Positions 25,438-34,362 are shown, numbered from the stretch's first letter. The stretch is 57,721 nt of DNA from SIAF01 sp046152955 (GCA_046152955.1 JBJXGA010000406.1:1-57721); one strand, 5' to 3'. Made by a program: numbers and translations. The notes: a model not told the origin generated them from the letters alone.

Positions 25438-25968
25438 TCACAGCTTCGCTTCGCGTTGACGTGGCTTCTTCGCGGCTTTGGCTTCTTGTGCCAGGCGTTC
25501 CTGGCGGCGTTCTTGGAGTTGTTTTTTGTGGGCGACGCGCGCTGCCTGTTGAGCGGCCGCCGTGTCGGCCTGTTGCTGGCGCGCCTGCGCTTGCATTCCT
25601 CGCCACTGCCTGCGCCGCTGTTCCTGGAATTGCTGGGCCTGTTGTGCCATTTGGACCATCATCAGCGCATTGCCCGCCCGTTCGGCCCTCCCTGCTCCAC
25701 CAGGTCCTCCGGCGCCACCGCGCCCCGCCCCACCCCGACCTCCTCGACCCGCCAGTGCCGCCTCGCCTCCGCCACCCATTCCGCCTCCCCCTCCGTGACT
25801 GCTGCATCCACCGCTTCCACCCCCTCCTCCTGCGCCGCCGCCTCCTCCTCCTTGCTGAGCCTGCACGACGATTGGAAGCGTCAGGGGCAACAGAGCGCCA
25901 GCCAGGGCGATTCCGAATAGACGTCGGCGGATGGGACGATCAGGACGTGGCGCAAGTCGAGCAGGCAT
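25438..25968 (-). CDS. Secreted Gly-rich / Gln-Ala-Arg-rich protein
   Basis: 176 residues from ATG 25968. Residues 1-38 look like a signal peptide (basic start, LFGIALAGALLPLTLPIVV, then QAQ). Residues 39-105 are mostly Gly with Ser, His and Arg. Residues 105-176 are rich in Gln, Ala and Arg with a helical pattern (AQQAQQFQEQRRRQ), likely coiled coil. No known domain. It could be an envelope protein of low complexity. Alternative starts exist upstream (26031). Confidence 0.6.
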   Translation of the reverse strand: MPARLAPRPDRPIRRRLFGIALAGALLPLTLPIVVQAQQGGGGGGAGGGGGSGGCSSHGGGGGMGGGGEAALAGRGGRGGAGRGGAGGPGGAGRAERAGNALMMVQMAQQAQQFQEQRRRQWRGMQAQARQQQADTAAAQQAARVAHKKQLQERRQERLAQEAKAAKKPRQREAKL

Positions 25969-26070
25969 GAGACTCTCTCCCGTACGGGGGGGGAATTCGA
26001 TTCGGGAACACCGTCGCCTTGTACTCGACAACGGTTATCCGCCACCAGAAACGAATTCTCCCCCACAGCC

Positions 26071-27378
26071 TCAACGGAATGGAGGAGTTTTTCGCGGCTT
26101 TTGATGGAATCGGCTCAGTCGCCGCAGCGCCTCTCCCCAACGGCTCGGCCGGGTGCTGCGGACTGCCTGCCCCTGGAGGAATCGCGACAGATCGTCCGCC
26201 ATCGCCGCGCACGAAGCGTAGCGATCCCCCGGCTGTCTCGCCATGGCGTTCAGGACGATCGTTTCCAGGTCGCGGGGAATGCTCGGAAGGACATCGCGCG
26301 GCGTCCTGAGTTGTGACTGCACGATCCGCTCGATCAAGTCGCGGCGCTCCTTCGCTTCGAAGGCCGGGGTCCGCGTGAGCAATTCGTACAACGTCGCCCC
26401 CAGGGAGTAGACGTCGCTGCGGACTTCGCCTTTTCCCAGGATGCGCTCGGGGGCCATATACCGCAACGTTCCGGTCTGTTGCGTTTCGTCCTGGCGAATC
26501 TCTTCGTCGTGGCGGCGGCCGATGCCGAAATCGGTGACAATCGTCTCGCCATTGGTCTGCAGCAGGAGGTTGGCGGGTTTGATGTCGTTGTGCAGCACGC
26601 CGTTTTCGTGTGCGTGCGCCAATGCCAGGGCCACTTGGCGGCCGATGGAGGCCAATTCGCGCCAGGCGTCGCCGCGCAGCACGCAGGGTGCCGCAGACCC
26701 TCGGCCGGAGGGGTCGAGAACCTGCCCACCGCTTCCGCCTCCCGCGCGCAACAGCTCGTCCAGGACCACTGGCTCCTCCGATTCGCGCAACTTCCGGACG
26801 ATCCGATCCAGACTGATCCCCTGGACCAATTGCATGACGTAATAGCTGTACCCCTCGTGCGAACCGAAGGAGTACACGCGGACAATGTTGGGGTGCTGCA
26901 AACGGGCGATCGTCGCCGCTTCGCGCTGAAACCGCTCGCGCCATTGATCCATGTCGGTGGCATACCGCCAGGGGAGCAGTTTGACGGCGAACCGCTCCCC
27001 CGTCGTCCGCTGGACCGCCTCAAAGACGATCCCCATCCCTCCCCGACCCAACTCGCGGTCGAATTCATAATCCCCCACCCGGCGGACCGGAAACTCTTCC
27101 GGCAAGTTCTGGCGGAGGCACTGCACCTCTTTTTCCCCTTTCCAGTGTTCCAGCGATTCAATCAGCGGAAACAGCTCGTGAATCTGCTCGGCCCATTCGT
27201 GGTAGCGCCGCGCGTAGTCTTCAATCGAGGGGCGCTCGCCGCGCCGGACCGCTTCGGTAAAGCGGGTCACCAGCACCTCCAGCGGTTCGCGCCCGCGGAG
27301 ATGATCGGCATCGCGGGGCACCGGCAGTCCCTGCGGTCGGGCTTCGAACGCCTCGGAACCGTCGCTGGTGGGCGGCAT
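26071..27378 (-). CDS. Serine/threonine protein kinase (planctomycete ECF-linked type)
   Basis: 435 residues. An N-terminal region (SIEDYARRYHEWAEQIHELFP) is typical of planctomycete kinases. The Hanks-type kinase follows: Gly loop ELGRGGMGIVFEAV (109-122), AVK Lys133, catalytic HNDIKPAN (263-270), DFG (283-285) and RYMAPER. The HRD motif reads HND, making it a non-RD kinase. There is an insert of about 35 residues (200-236) in the small-to-large lobe region, and no membrane segment. It starts 3 bases after the sigma factor gene, so the kinase probably signals to that sigma factor. Confidence 0.92.
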   Translation of the reverse strand: MPPTSDGSEAFEARPQGLPVPRDADHLRGREPLEVLVTRFTEAVRRGERPSIEDYARRYHEWAEQIHELFPLIESLEHWKGEKEVQCLRQNLPEEFPVRRVGDYEFDRELGRGGMGIVFEAVQRTTGERFAVKLLPWRYATDMDQWRERFQREAATIARLQHPNIVRVYSFGSHEGYSYYVMQLVQGISLDRIVRKLRESEEPVVLDELLRAGGGSGGQVLDPSGRGSAAPCVLRGDAWRELASIGRQVALALAHAHENGVLHNDIKPANLLLQTNGETIVTDFGIGRRHDEEIRQDETQQTGTLRYMAPERILGKGEVRSDVYSLGATLYELLTRTPAFEAKERRDLIERIVQSQLRTPRDVLPSIPRDLETIVLNAMARQPGDRYASCAAMADDLSRFLQGQAVRSTRPSRWGEALRRLSRFHQKPRKTPPFR

Positions 27379-27381
27379 GGT

Positions 27382-28080
27382 CTATCCCCGTCGCGACGTC
27401 TGATCGACAAACCCCGGCAGCACTTCCAGGATTCTCTTGAGCCGTCCCAAGGCTCGGACATAGCGCCCGCTGGCCGCCTGCTCCGACATCTTGAGCACCC
27501 GCGCTGTTTCCGCGTTGCTCAGCTCTTCGAAGTGCCGCAGCGCCAGCACTTCGCGATCGACTTCATTCATTCCCTGAAGGGCTGCGTCAAGTTCTTTGGC
27601 CAGGTCGGCCCGGTTCACCGCGCTGCTGGGGGAGGTCAGGTGCCCCAACAGGTGAAAGGCGAGGGCCGACGACGTGGCATCGGAACCCCAGCCGCCGTCG
27701 ATCGGCACGTCGCGCGCGGCGCTTCGTTTTTCCGCTCCCAGGTGTCGCCTGTGCAGCTCCACCAGTGCCTGGTTGACGATCATCCGAAACCAGATGAAGG
27801 GAGAATGCGACGCATCCCGCAGAAAATAGCTGATCCGATCAACCGCCATCAGCCAGGCGTCCTGCAGGACGTCGTCGGCGTCCACCCTCCCTTGCAGCCG
27901 GGGATGCAGTCGAAAATTGGCCATCCGCCATAGCCGCGGCCGGAACATGGCGAACATCTCCGCCAGCGCCTGGCGATCCCCCTGGTGAATCCGATCCACC
28001 AGCGCGTGGATCGCCTCGGGAGTCCCCTCCTGTCGCGGATCGGAACCGGACGAATCGGCGGATGCGCCTCGACTGCTCAT
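27382..28080 (-). CDS. ECF-family RNA polymerase sigma factor
   Basis: 232 residues. Region 2 (VDADDVLQDAWLMAVDRISY, FIWFRMIVNQALVELHRRHL) and region 4 (MNEVDREVLALRHFEELSNA, ETARVLKMSEQAASGRYVRA) are clear, joined by a linker of about 45 residues. No anti-sigma gene is near; instead a Ser/Thr kinase follows 3 bases later, the arrangement typical of planctomycete ECF groups thought to be controlled by phosphorylation. It is transcribed divergently from the BNR/NHL gene, which could be a target. Confidence 0.9.
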   Translation of the reverse strand: MSSRGASADSSGSDPRQEGTPEAIHALVDRIHQGDRQALAEMFAMFRPRLWRMANFRLHPRLQGRVDADDVLQDAWLMAVDRISYFLRDASHSPFIWFRMIVNQALVELHRRHLGAEKRSAARDVPIDGGWGSDATSSALAFHLLGHLTSPSSAVNRADLAKELDAALQGMNEVDREVLALRHFEELSNAETARVLKMSEQAASGRYVRALGRLKRILEVLPGFVDQTSRRG

Positions 28081-28455
28081 GGAAGCGGCTGGTCGTGGAA
28101 GAATGGGACTGGCTGCCGCGGTTTGCCGAGGGCTCCCTGGGAATCCAGGGGCCCGTGGCGGCTCTCGGGATTATACCACACCCCCAGTCCACAGTGACAC
28201 GGACATGAAAAATATCAAACCTGCCGCATGATGCGATGATCCTCTGAATCGGCTCTCCGCCGTGGGCGATCGGATGCGGAGCCTAAACCACTCCACGGGG
28301 TATAGAATGCAATTCACCGGAAAGGAACAAATGCGACGGCAACCGCACGCCGGAGGACTGCCGCGGTGCCACTGGAACAGTAACCCCGCGTCCCGTATGA
28401 TCCCGCGCCGCGGCGGTGTTTTTCGAAGCGAGCTGTCCAGTCAGGAGGTGGCGTG
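28081..28455. other. Divergent intergenic region, sigma factor / BNR-NHL gene
   Basis: 375 bases without a credible gene. TATAGAAT near 28301 could be a -10 element for the plus-strand gene, and AGGAGG at 28442 is its ribosome-binding site. No repeat or hairpin stands out. Confidence 0.5.
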
Positions 28456-30819
28456 ATGCGAGTCCTGCATGTTCGAGGAACCCTGAGTACCCTGCGGATG
28501 ATCGCGCTGGCGGCTCTGGTCGGGCCGGGTTGGGGCGCTGGCGGCTGGGGGGCTGAGCCGGGCCGTTCGTTGGCGCCGATTGAGCTGACGCCGGTCGACG
28601 ACAAGGCCATCGCCTACGCCACGTTTCAAAGCCACAACCAGAAGGTGGTCAGCAACCAGCATGGAATCTTCCTGACCTACCTGCAATCCGCGAATGCAGA
28701 GTACACGAAGCAGACGTGGCGATTGATGCAGAGTACCGATGGAGGACGCACTTTTGCACCACGATTTACCGAGACGCGCGCGACGAATCCCCCGGTTCTG
28801 GAGACGGACCGAGTCGGTCGGCTGTTCCTCACCCGTCCTGATTTCTCCGATGGCCATGCCTACCTCTCGCGTTTCCTCCCACCCGAATTCGAGCCGGCCA
28901 CCACGACGCTGACGGGGGGATCGGCGGGGAAGTTCTGCCAACTCCTCGATGAGCCGCGCGGGCGGATCTACTTCTTCGCGCACAGCGGGGTGTTTCAGGT
29001 CGTCGGGACGAATGGGGAACTCTTGAAGTCGACGGTGCTCCTTGTGCCGGGACCGAAAGCGGTCACTCAATATCCGCATCTGACGCTGGGGGACGACGGC
29101 ACGCTGTACGCCGCCTGGACGACCAACGCGCTCAACGAGTACCTCTACCGCTCGATTCAGGCAATGAAATCCCCGGACGGCGGAGAGACATGGTTGACGC
29201 TCGACGGGGAGCCGCTCGCAGCGCCGATCGTCAGCGACGAGACCGGGCCGACAACGCGCCTGTCACGCGACGATGAGCTGGAGGTTCATTCCTGGCTCTC
29301 GGCCATGCTGTTCAAAAAGGGGAAACTGCATTTCGTCTATTGGGCCAAGACCAGTCCGCAAAGGCAACGCTATCTCCGCTACGACGGCGCCACGGGAAAA
29401 AAGGAACTCGACCTCGAACCGATCTTCGCGCAGCACCCTCCCGCCGAGCCGAACGACAGCGGACTGCTGGCCACCGACCGCTTCGATCCCGATTCGCCCC
29501 TCTACTTCGTTTCGACGATTGAGAATCGCCGTCGGCTGGCTTGCCTGGTGAGCGACGACCAGGGGACCACCTGGCGCGAGCACGCGGTGTCCGACAGGGT
29601 ATTTCCCTTCCGCGTCTACTCGATCGGCGGAGCGCGGGAGTTGACCAGCGGCGGTGAAATCCTCGGAACGCTGACCGACGTGCGGGAGTCCGCCAAACTG
29701 TACACCGAAGCCGAATCGGGAACGGTGTGGTTCTTTCGGATTCCGACGCGCCCGACGACAGCGCCGCCGATCGAATATCGCATCGAAACCATCGCCGGCA
29801 ACGGCCAACCGGGAGACACCCCCGCCGAGGCCCCCGACGCTCGAACCGTGCCGGTTGATCTTCCCTTTGGCGTCGAATATGGGCCGGACGGCGGATTGTA
29901 TATCACCGTCATTGGCAGTCATCGCGTCCTGCGACTCGATGTGACCAGTGGCCGTCTCACGAGCGTCGCCGGAACCGGTAAAAAAGGGTACACCGGGGAT
30001 GGTGGCCCTGCGACAAGTGCCGATCTGTTTGAGCCTTACGAGGTGCGGTTTGACTCGCGCGGGAGGATGCTAGTTCTCGAGATGCGCAACCATATCCTGC
30101 GGCGGGTGGACCACAAGACGGGGATCATTTCCACAATCGCCGGTGACGGCACGCTGGGGGACCGCGGCGACGGCGGTCCCGCGATCGACGCCCGAATGCA
30201 CTATCCGCACAGCATGGCGCTGGATGCCGACGACAACATCTACATCGGGGATATTCTCAATCATCGGGTTCGCCGGATCGATGCTCAAACGGGGAGTATC
30301 GAGACCGTCGTGGGAAACGGCCAGGAAGGGAGTCCCCAGGATGGGGGACGCGCCCGGGAGGAACCTCTCTCCGCGCCACAGGGGTTGGGGATTTACAAAG
30401 GAGGTTTGTGGCTGGCCTCGTTTCGCCTGCATCGCATCTGGCGGGTGGACCTTCAGACCGGAATCATTCGGCACATTGCAGGAACGGGAGAGCGGGGCTA
30501 TTCCGGGGATGGAGGGGATCCGCGGCTGGCGACGCTGGATGGTCCGCGGGGGATGAAAATCTCCGCCGATGGCATGCTGTACTTGCTGGAGGGAGAGAAC
30601 AACATCCTCCGGGCCTATGACATTTCGCGCGGGACGATCCGCACAGTCGCAGGGGTCGGCCCGCAGAAGCACAAATTCGAGCGCGACGGCGTGCTCGCCA
30701 CGCAGGCCCCGCTCTGGCAGCCTCACGGCGTGGGCGTCAGTCCGGACGGGTCACTGATCCTCAGTGACACAATCAATCACCGCGTGAGAAAACTGGTCCC
30801 GGTGCGGGAGGCGAGGTGA
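28456..30819 (+). CDS. Secreted BNR (sialidase-like) + NHL-repeat protein
   Basis: 787 residues from ATG 28456, 9 bases after AGGAGG. A probable signal peptide (TLRMIALAALVGPGWGAGG) leads to a first part with Asp-box motifs STDGGRTF (93-100), SPDGGETW and SDDQGTTW, the mark of sialidase-like six-blade propellers. From about 440 onward NHL repeats follow (GDGGPATSADLFEP, NHILRRVD, GDGGPAIDARM, NHRVRRID, INHRVRKL). Two beta-propellers are thus fused. Sialidase catalytic Arg/Tyr residues cannot be confirmed, so the first propeller may only bind glycans. It lies in the cell envelope or outside. Confidence 0.75.
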   Translation: MRVLHVRGTLSTLRMIALAALVGPGWGAGGWGAEPGRSLAPIELTPVDDKAIAYATFQSHNQKVVSNQHGIFLTYLQSANAEYTKQTWRLMQSTDGGRTFAPRFTETRATNPPVLETDRVGRLFLTRPDFSDGHAYLSRFLPPEFEPATTTLTGGSAGKFCQLLDEPRGRIYFFAHSGVFQVVGTNGELLKSTVLLVPGPKAVTQYPHLTLGDDGTLYAAWTTNALNEYLYRSIQAMKSPDGGETWLTLDGEPLAAPIVSDETGPTTRLSRDDELEVHSWLSAMLFKKGKLHFVYWAKTSPQRQRYLRYDGATGKKELDLEPIFAQHPPAEPNDSGLLATDRFDPDSPLYFVSTIENRRRLACLVSDDQGTTWREHAVSDRVFPFRVYSIGGARELTSGGEILGTLTDVRESAKLYTEAESGTVWFFRIPTRPTTAPPIEYRIETIAGNGQPGDTPAEAPDARTVPVDLPFGVEYGPDGGLYITVIGSHRVLRLDVTSGRLTSVAGTGKKGYTGDGGPATSADLFEPYEVRFDSRGRMLVLEMRNHILRRVDHKTGIISTIAGDGTLGDRGDGGPAIDARMHYPHSMALDADDNIYIGDILNHRVRRIDAQTGSIETVVGNGQEGSPQDGGRAREEPLSAPQGLGIYKGGLWLASFRLHRIWRVDLQTGIIRHIAGTGERGYSGDGGDPRLATLDGPRGMKISADGMLYLLEGENNILRAYDISRGTIRTVAGVGPQKHKFERDGVLATQAPLWQPHGVGVSPDGSLILSDTINHRVRKLVPVREAR

Positions 30820-30904
30820 ACCCATTCTGGGCGCTGCCAAAAGCGCTCGAATGGGTCGCGTAGCCATCCTCACTTGCAGGTTTCGAGAGGGCCAGAACGG
30901 CCCA

Positions 30905-31129
30905 TCAGGAATGGGCGGGTTCAGCGACTGACGCGCTGGGCGGCGATGAATCGTCCAATTGCTGTAAATGCAGCAGCGCTGCCTCTAAGAGTTGTTCGTC
31001 TTCGACGTCCCAAAGCTCACGGTCGGCCCAATCGGCCAGATTGGCGACGAGCTGCCCCAGTCGCCAATTTGGATACCTCGTCGACAACTCGGCCACGACT
31101 GCCAGCAGGTCGCTACGGGGATGGGTCAT
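30905..31129 (-). CDS. Small conserved protein, WRLGQ family
   Basis: 74 residues with RSDLLAVVAELSTRYPNWRL, GQLVANLADWA and LWDVEDEQLLEAALLHL. A second member at 53772-54080 shares the same order of motifs (PEWRLGQTLANLA, VWDLEDEDAL), so this is a real family although I know no function for it. Small, acidic and probably helical, cytoplasmic. It converges on the BNR/NHL gene. Confidence 0.6.
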   Translation of the reverse strand: MTHPRSDLLAVVAELSTRYPNWRLGQLVANLADWADRELWDVEDEQLLEAALLHLQQLDDSSPPSASVAEPAHS

Positions 31130-31532
31130 GGCAACGGTCCGAATTGGTGGTCAATGCCGGTCCCTGGGGTTAACTTCAATCAACTCGGACAAGACAACGC
31201 CCGCAATGAAAATCGTGTCAGAGGAATCCAACGTGCCACGAGTCTCTGGGCTTTCTGTTCCAGAAAGTTATCCTACCAGCAAACCTCTGGACCGACAAAC
31301 CGACAAATGAAAGGCGGTCGGGACTCCGATCGGAAATGATGCATCCGTCCGGTTTGCGATGGGAGTTGGCTGTCAGACTGTCGTTGGACCGCGCTTGAAA
31401 ACTGTTGAAGTGTGCCCCGCAGTACGGGCGAACGGGCCGACAACTGGGCGCTCGTCGCTTGATCCGATACACTGCGACAGGCTAGAAGTCTGCAGTTGTC
31501 TCCGTCCCACCAGAAACGAAGGCCCCCACGCT
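31130..31532. other. Intergenic region before bioB
   Basis: About 400 bases between the divergent WRLGQ gene and bioB. The bioB frame is open back to 31359, but without homology. I see no BirA-like operator or clear promoter. Confidence 0.4.
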
Positions 31533-32612
31533 TTGTCCTCATCACCCAACGGTTCGAACTCCGCTCCAACTCCCTTTGACTGGAACGCGCTGGCGACGCG
31601 CGTGCTCGCGGGAGAGTCGCTGAATGTCCAGGAAGCTCTGCGGTTGCTCGAATGCCCCGATATCGAACTTCCGGCATTGCTGGCGGCCACCTACCGGGTT
31701 CGGCATCACTATTGGGGAAACGAAGTCCAACTGTATTCGTTGCGAAACGCCAAAAGCGGGTTGTGCCCGGAGGATTGCGGCTATTGCTCGCAATCCAAAG
31801 TCAGCGATGCCGAGATTCCCAAATACCGCTGGAACGACGAAGCGACGCTCCTGGAGAACGCTCGCATTGCTGCGGAAAACAAATCCCGAACCTACTGCAT
31901 CGTGGCGTCAGGCCGCGGTCCGACCGACCGCGAGGTCGAGCATGTCGTGGAGGTGGTGCGCAAGATCAAGGCGGCTTATCCGCTCAATGTCTGCTGCTGC
32001 CTGGGATTGCTGACGCCGGAGCAAGCGAAATCGCTGGCGGAGGCGGGGGTGGATCGCATCAATCACAATCTGAATACCAGCCAGCGCTATTATCCGGAAA
32101 TCTGCTCGACCCACACCTACGAGGATCGGCTGGAAACGCTGCGCGTTGTCCGCGAGGCAGGGATGGAATTGTGTTCGGGAGGGATTGTGGGGATGGGAGA
32201 GCGCCGGACCGACGTAGTCGAAATGGCCCTGGCGCTGCGCGATCTCCAGGTGGAGTCGATCCCGGTCAATTTCCTGCACCCCATCGACGGCACTCCGCTG
32301 GAAAAGCGCGACGACCTGAATCCCCGCTACTGCCTGAAGGTGCTCTGCCTGTTCCGGATGACGAATCCCGCCAGTGAAATTCGGATTGCCGGCGGCCGCG
32401 AATTGCAACTCCGCTGGCTTCAGCCGCAGGGACTGTACGCGGCCAATTCGTTGTTCGTCAGCGATTACCTGACCACCAGGGGACAGACTCCGGAGGATGA
32501 TTACCGGATGATTGAGGACTTGGGGTTCACGATCACCGGGCCGGGGCCGGAGACGGCGAAAGGGCGCGAGGCGCTGGCCGCCGCAAGGCTCTCCGATCCA
32601 GTGTGCGTTTGA
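31533..32612 (+). CDS. bioB: Biotin synthase
   Basis: 359 residues from TTG 31533; homology begins with FDWNALATRVLAGESLN and no ATG lies closer. A radical-SAM enzyme that inserts sulfur into dethiobiotin. The cluster motif is C78-C82-C85 (CPEDCGYCSQS). Further hallmarks are CIVASGRGPTDREVEHV, GVDRINHNLNTS, CSGGIVGMGE and NFLHPIDGTPLE. It stands alone, without bioA, bioD or bioF nearby. Confidence 0.95.
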   Translation: MSSSPNGSNSAPTPFDWNALATRVLAGESLNVQEALRLLECPDIELPALLAATYRVRHHYWGNEVQLYSLRNAKSGLCPEDCGYCSQSKVSDAEIPKYRWNDEATLLENARIAAENKSRTYCIVASGRGPTDREVEHVVEVVRKIKAAYPLNVCCCLGLLTPEQAKSLAEAGVDRINHNLNTSQRYYPEICSTHTYEDRLETLRVVREAGMELCSGGIVGMGERRTDVVEMALALRDLQVESIPVNFLHPIDGTPLEKRDDLNPRYCLKVLCLFRMTNPASEIRIAGGRELQLRWLQPQGLYAANSLFVSDYLTTRGQTPEDDYRMIEDLGFTITGPGPETAKGREALAAARLSDPVCV

Positions 32613-32996
32613 GGATTCCCGTGGCGGACGCTGCCAGCATCCGCGTCCGACGCAAGTTGCGTCGCCCACGAGTAGCACCGGGGGCCGGGGTCATCGCGGT
32701 CGCCACAAGCGAGCCGTTGTTGCCTCCACGAGCGCGGCACGTGACCGCCGGATCGCCGACACGCTTGTCAGCGATGGCCCCGTCTTGCCACATGTGGCCA
32801 GGCACAACTTGCAGAACCAGCGCTGTCGTGCCACACGAAAGGGCCTTCGCTCGATCGCTGCTCCGGCAACGCCTCAGCGATGCGACGTTCAGCCTGCCAA
32901 CCCGCGTTCCGGCAGGCGATCGCTCAGACCCCGCCACCCGACTGGAACCAGAGCAGACATCTGGAGAAAACGACACAGCAAAGCTATAATCGTCCC
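32613..32996. other. Intergenic region with stem-loop repeat
   Basis: Near 32622-32672 lies GCGGACGCTGCCAGCATCCG followed by CCGACGCAAGTTGCGTCG, two adjoining small hairpins that recur after the second nucleotidyltransferase gene at 34309-34362. The rest shows no gene; the end carries the promoter of the next gene. Confidence 0.55.
32985..32990 (+). promoter_or_regulatory. -10 element of a probably leaderless promoter
   Basis: TATAAT ends six bases before ATG 32997, so the transcript would start at or next to the start codon. CTGGAGA lies 24 bases upstream of it. The second gene copy has TATGAT at the same distance. Confidence 0.55.
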
Positions 32997-33587
32997 ATGC
33001 CCAACCTCCAACTGCATGATTACGTCCTCGATCGGATGGTGCTGGCGGTGGAACTCGTTCGCGAACGGCTATTGCGCGCAACGGCGGCCCTGGAAAAGGC
33101 AGGGGTTCCGTACGCCGTGATCGGCGGGAACGCCGTGGCGGCTTGGGTCGCGCGCGTCGACCCGACAGCGGTTCGCAATACGAGCGACGTGGATTTGTTG
33201 CTGGAGCGGAGCGACCTGCCGGCGGCAACGGCGGCACTGGAAGGGGTGGGGTTTGTTCGCCGTCATGCCGCCGGAATCGACATGTTTCTGGATGGCGCTG
33301 TCGCCAAGTTTCGCGAAGCGGTCCATGTCATCTTCGCCAACGAAAAGGTGCGCCCGGAATACGCCGCGGCGGCCCCCGATCTGGCCGAGACCGAGCAATT
33401 GCCTGAGTTTCGGGTGGTGTCGCTGGAAGCTCTCGTCCGGATGAAACTGACCTCTTTCCGTGACAAAGACCGTGTGCATCTGCGAGATCTGTTCAAGATG
33501 GAACTGATCGACGCCAGTTGGCGACATCGCTTGCCTGCCGAACTTGCCGAGCGATTGCAGTTGGTGATCGACACGCCGGATGGCTGA
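32997..33587 (+). CDS. Nucleotidyltransferase-fold protein, copy 1
   Basis: 196 residues. The core GVPYAVIGGNAVAAWVARV (36-54) with GG43-44 and DVD at 64-66 (NTSDVDLLLE) is the nucleotidyltransferase fold seen in MNT/AbiEii-like and related proteins. The first 150 residues are nearly identical to the next gene, so the pair arose by tandem duplication. There is no HEPN partner, so a toxin-antitoxin role is unproven; substrates are unknown. Probably translated from a leaderless mRNA. Confidence 0.75.
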   Translation: MPNLQLHDYVLDRMVLAVELVRERLLRATAALEKAGVPYAVIGGNAVAAWVARVDPTAVRNTSDVDLLLERSDLPAATAALEGVGFVRRHAAGIDMFLDGAVAKFREAVHVIFANEKVRPEYAAAAPDLAETEQLPEFRVVSLEALVRMKLTSFRDKDRVHLRDLFKMELIDASWRHRLPAELAERLQLVIDTPDG

Positions 33588-33647
33588 ATTGGGCAGTTCT
33601 CCTGCCGTCTGAGCCAAATACTTCTGGCAAGATTACCCAGGTGAGGT

Positions 33648-33653
33648 TATGAT
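33648..33653 (+). promoter_or_regulatory. -10 element of second leaderless promoter
   Basis: TATGAT six bases before ATG 33660, with CTGGCAA 24 bases upstream. Same spacing as before copy 1. Confidence 0.5.
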
Positions 33654-33659
33654 TTCGAC

Positions 33660-34280
33660 ATGCCCGACCTCGAACTGCATGACTACGTCCTCGATCGGAT
33701 GGTGCTGGCGGTGGAACTTGTTCGCGAACGGCTGTTGCGCGCGACGGCGGCCCTTGAAAGGGCAGGGGTTCCGTACGCCGTGATCGGCGGGAACGCCGTG
33801 GCGGCTGGGGTCGCGCGCGTTGATCCGACCGCGGTTCGCAATACGAGCGACGTGGATTTGTTGCTGGAGCGGAGCGACCTGCCGGCGGCAACGGCGGCAC
33901 TGGAAGGGGTGGGGTTTGTTCGCCGTCAGGCCGCCGGAATCGACATGTTTCTGGACGGCGCCGGCGCCAAGTTTCGCGAAGCGGTCCACGTCAACTTCGC
34001 CAACGAAAAGGTGCGTCCGGAAGACCCGGCGGCGGCCCCCGATCTGGCCGAGATCGAAAAACTCCCTGAGTTTCGGGTGGTGTCGCTTGAAGCAATCGTC
34101 CGCATGAAGCTGACGTCATTTCGCCGGAAAGACCAGGTTCACTTACTGGATCTGCTGGGAGTCGGGCTGATCGACACAGCGTGGTGCAATCGCTATTCGG
34201 AGGAACTCTCCAGCCGCCTGCGAATGCTGATCGAGACACGGGACGACGAGTTCGGCACTCATCCCCTCCCGGCGGAATAG
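33660..34280 (+). CDS. Nucleotidyltransferase-fold protein, copy 2
   Basis: 206 residues. The same N-terminal part as copy 1 (LHDYVLDRMVLAVELVRERL, GGNAVAAGVARV, DVD at 64-66). The DNA of the two copies is almost identical up to about codon 150, then diverges: copy 2 ends LLGVGLIDTAWCNRY plus a longer tail, copy 1 ends LFKMELIDASWRHRL. The conserved core Trp50 of copy 1 is Gly here. The C-terminal part may set specificity. Gap between copies: 72 bases. Confidence 0.75.
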   Translation: MPDLELHDYVLDRMVLAVELVRERLLRATAALERAGVPYAVIGGNAVAAGVARVDPTAVRNTSDVDLLLERSDLPAATAALEGVGFVRRQAAGIDMFLDGAGAKFREAVHVNFANEKVRPEDPAAAPDLAEIEKLPEFRVVSLEAIVRMKLTSFRRKDQVHLLDLLGVGLIDTAWCNRYSEELSSRLRMLIETRDDEFGTHPLPAE

Positions 34281-34308
34281 ACTGCACTTGGTGAAGTGCA
34301 ATCATGTC

Positions 34309-34362
34309 GGGGAGGACGCTGCCAGCGTCCGAATCCAACGCAAACTGCGTCGGTACAAGCCG
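34309..34362. repeat. Stem-loop repeat, second copy
   Basis: GGACGCTGCCAGCGTCC forms a perfect short hairpin, followed by ACGCAAACTGCGT, another. The pair repeats the motif order seen at 32622-32672 after bioB. It lies between convergent genes. Confidence 0.6.

Noticed and set aside
26479..27933. Plus-strand open frame of 484 codons opposite kinase and sigma genes
   Set aside because: Shadow of two clear minus-strand genes; composition rich in Gln/His/Arg.
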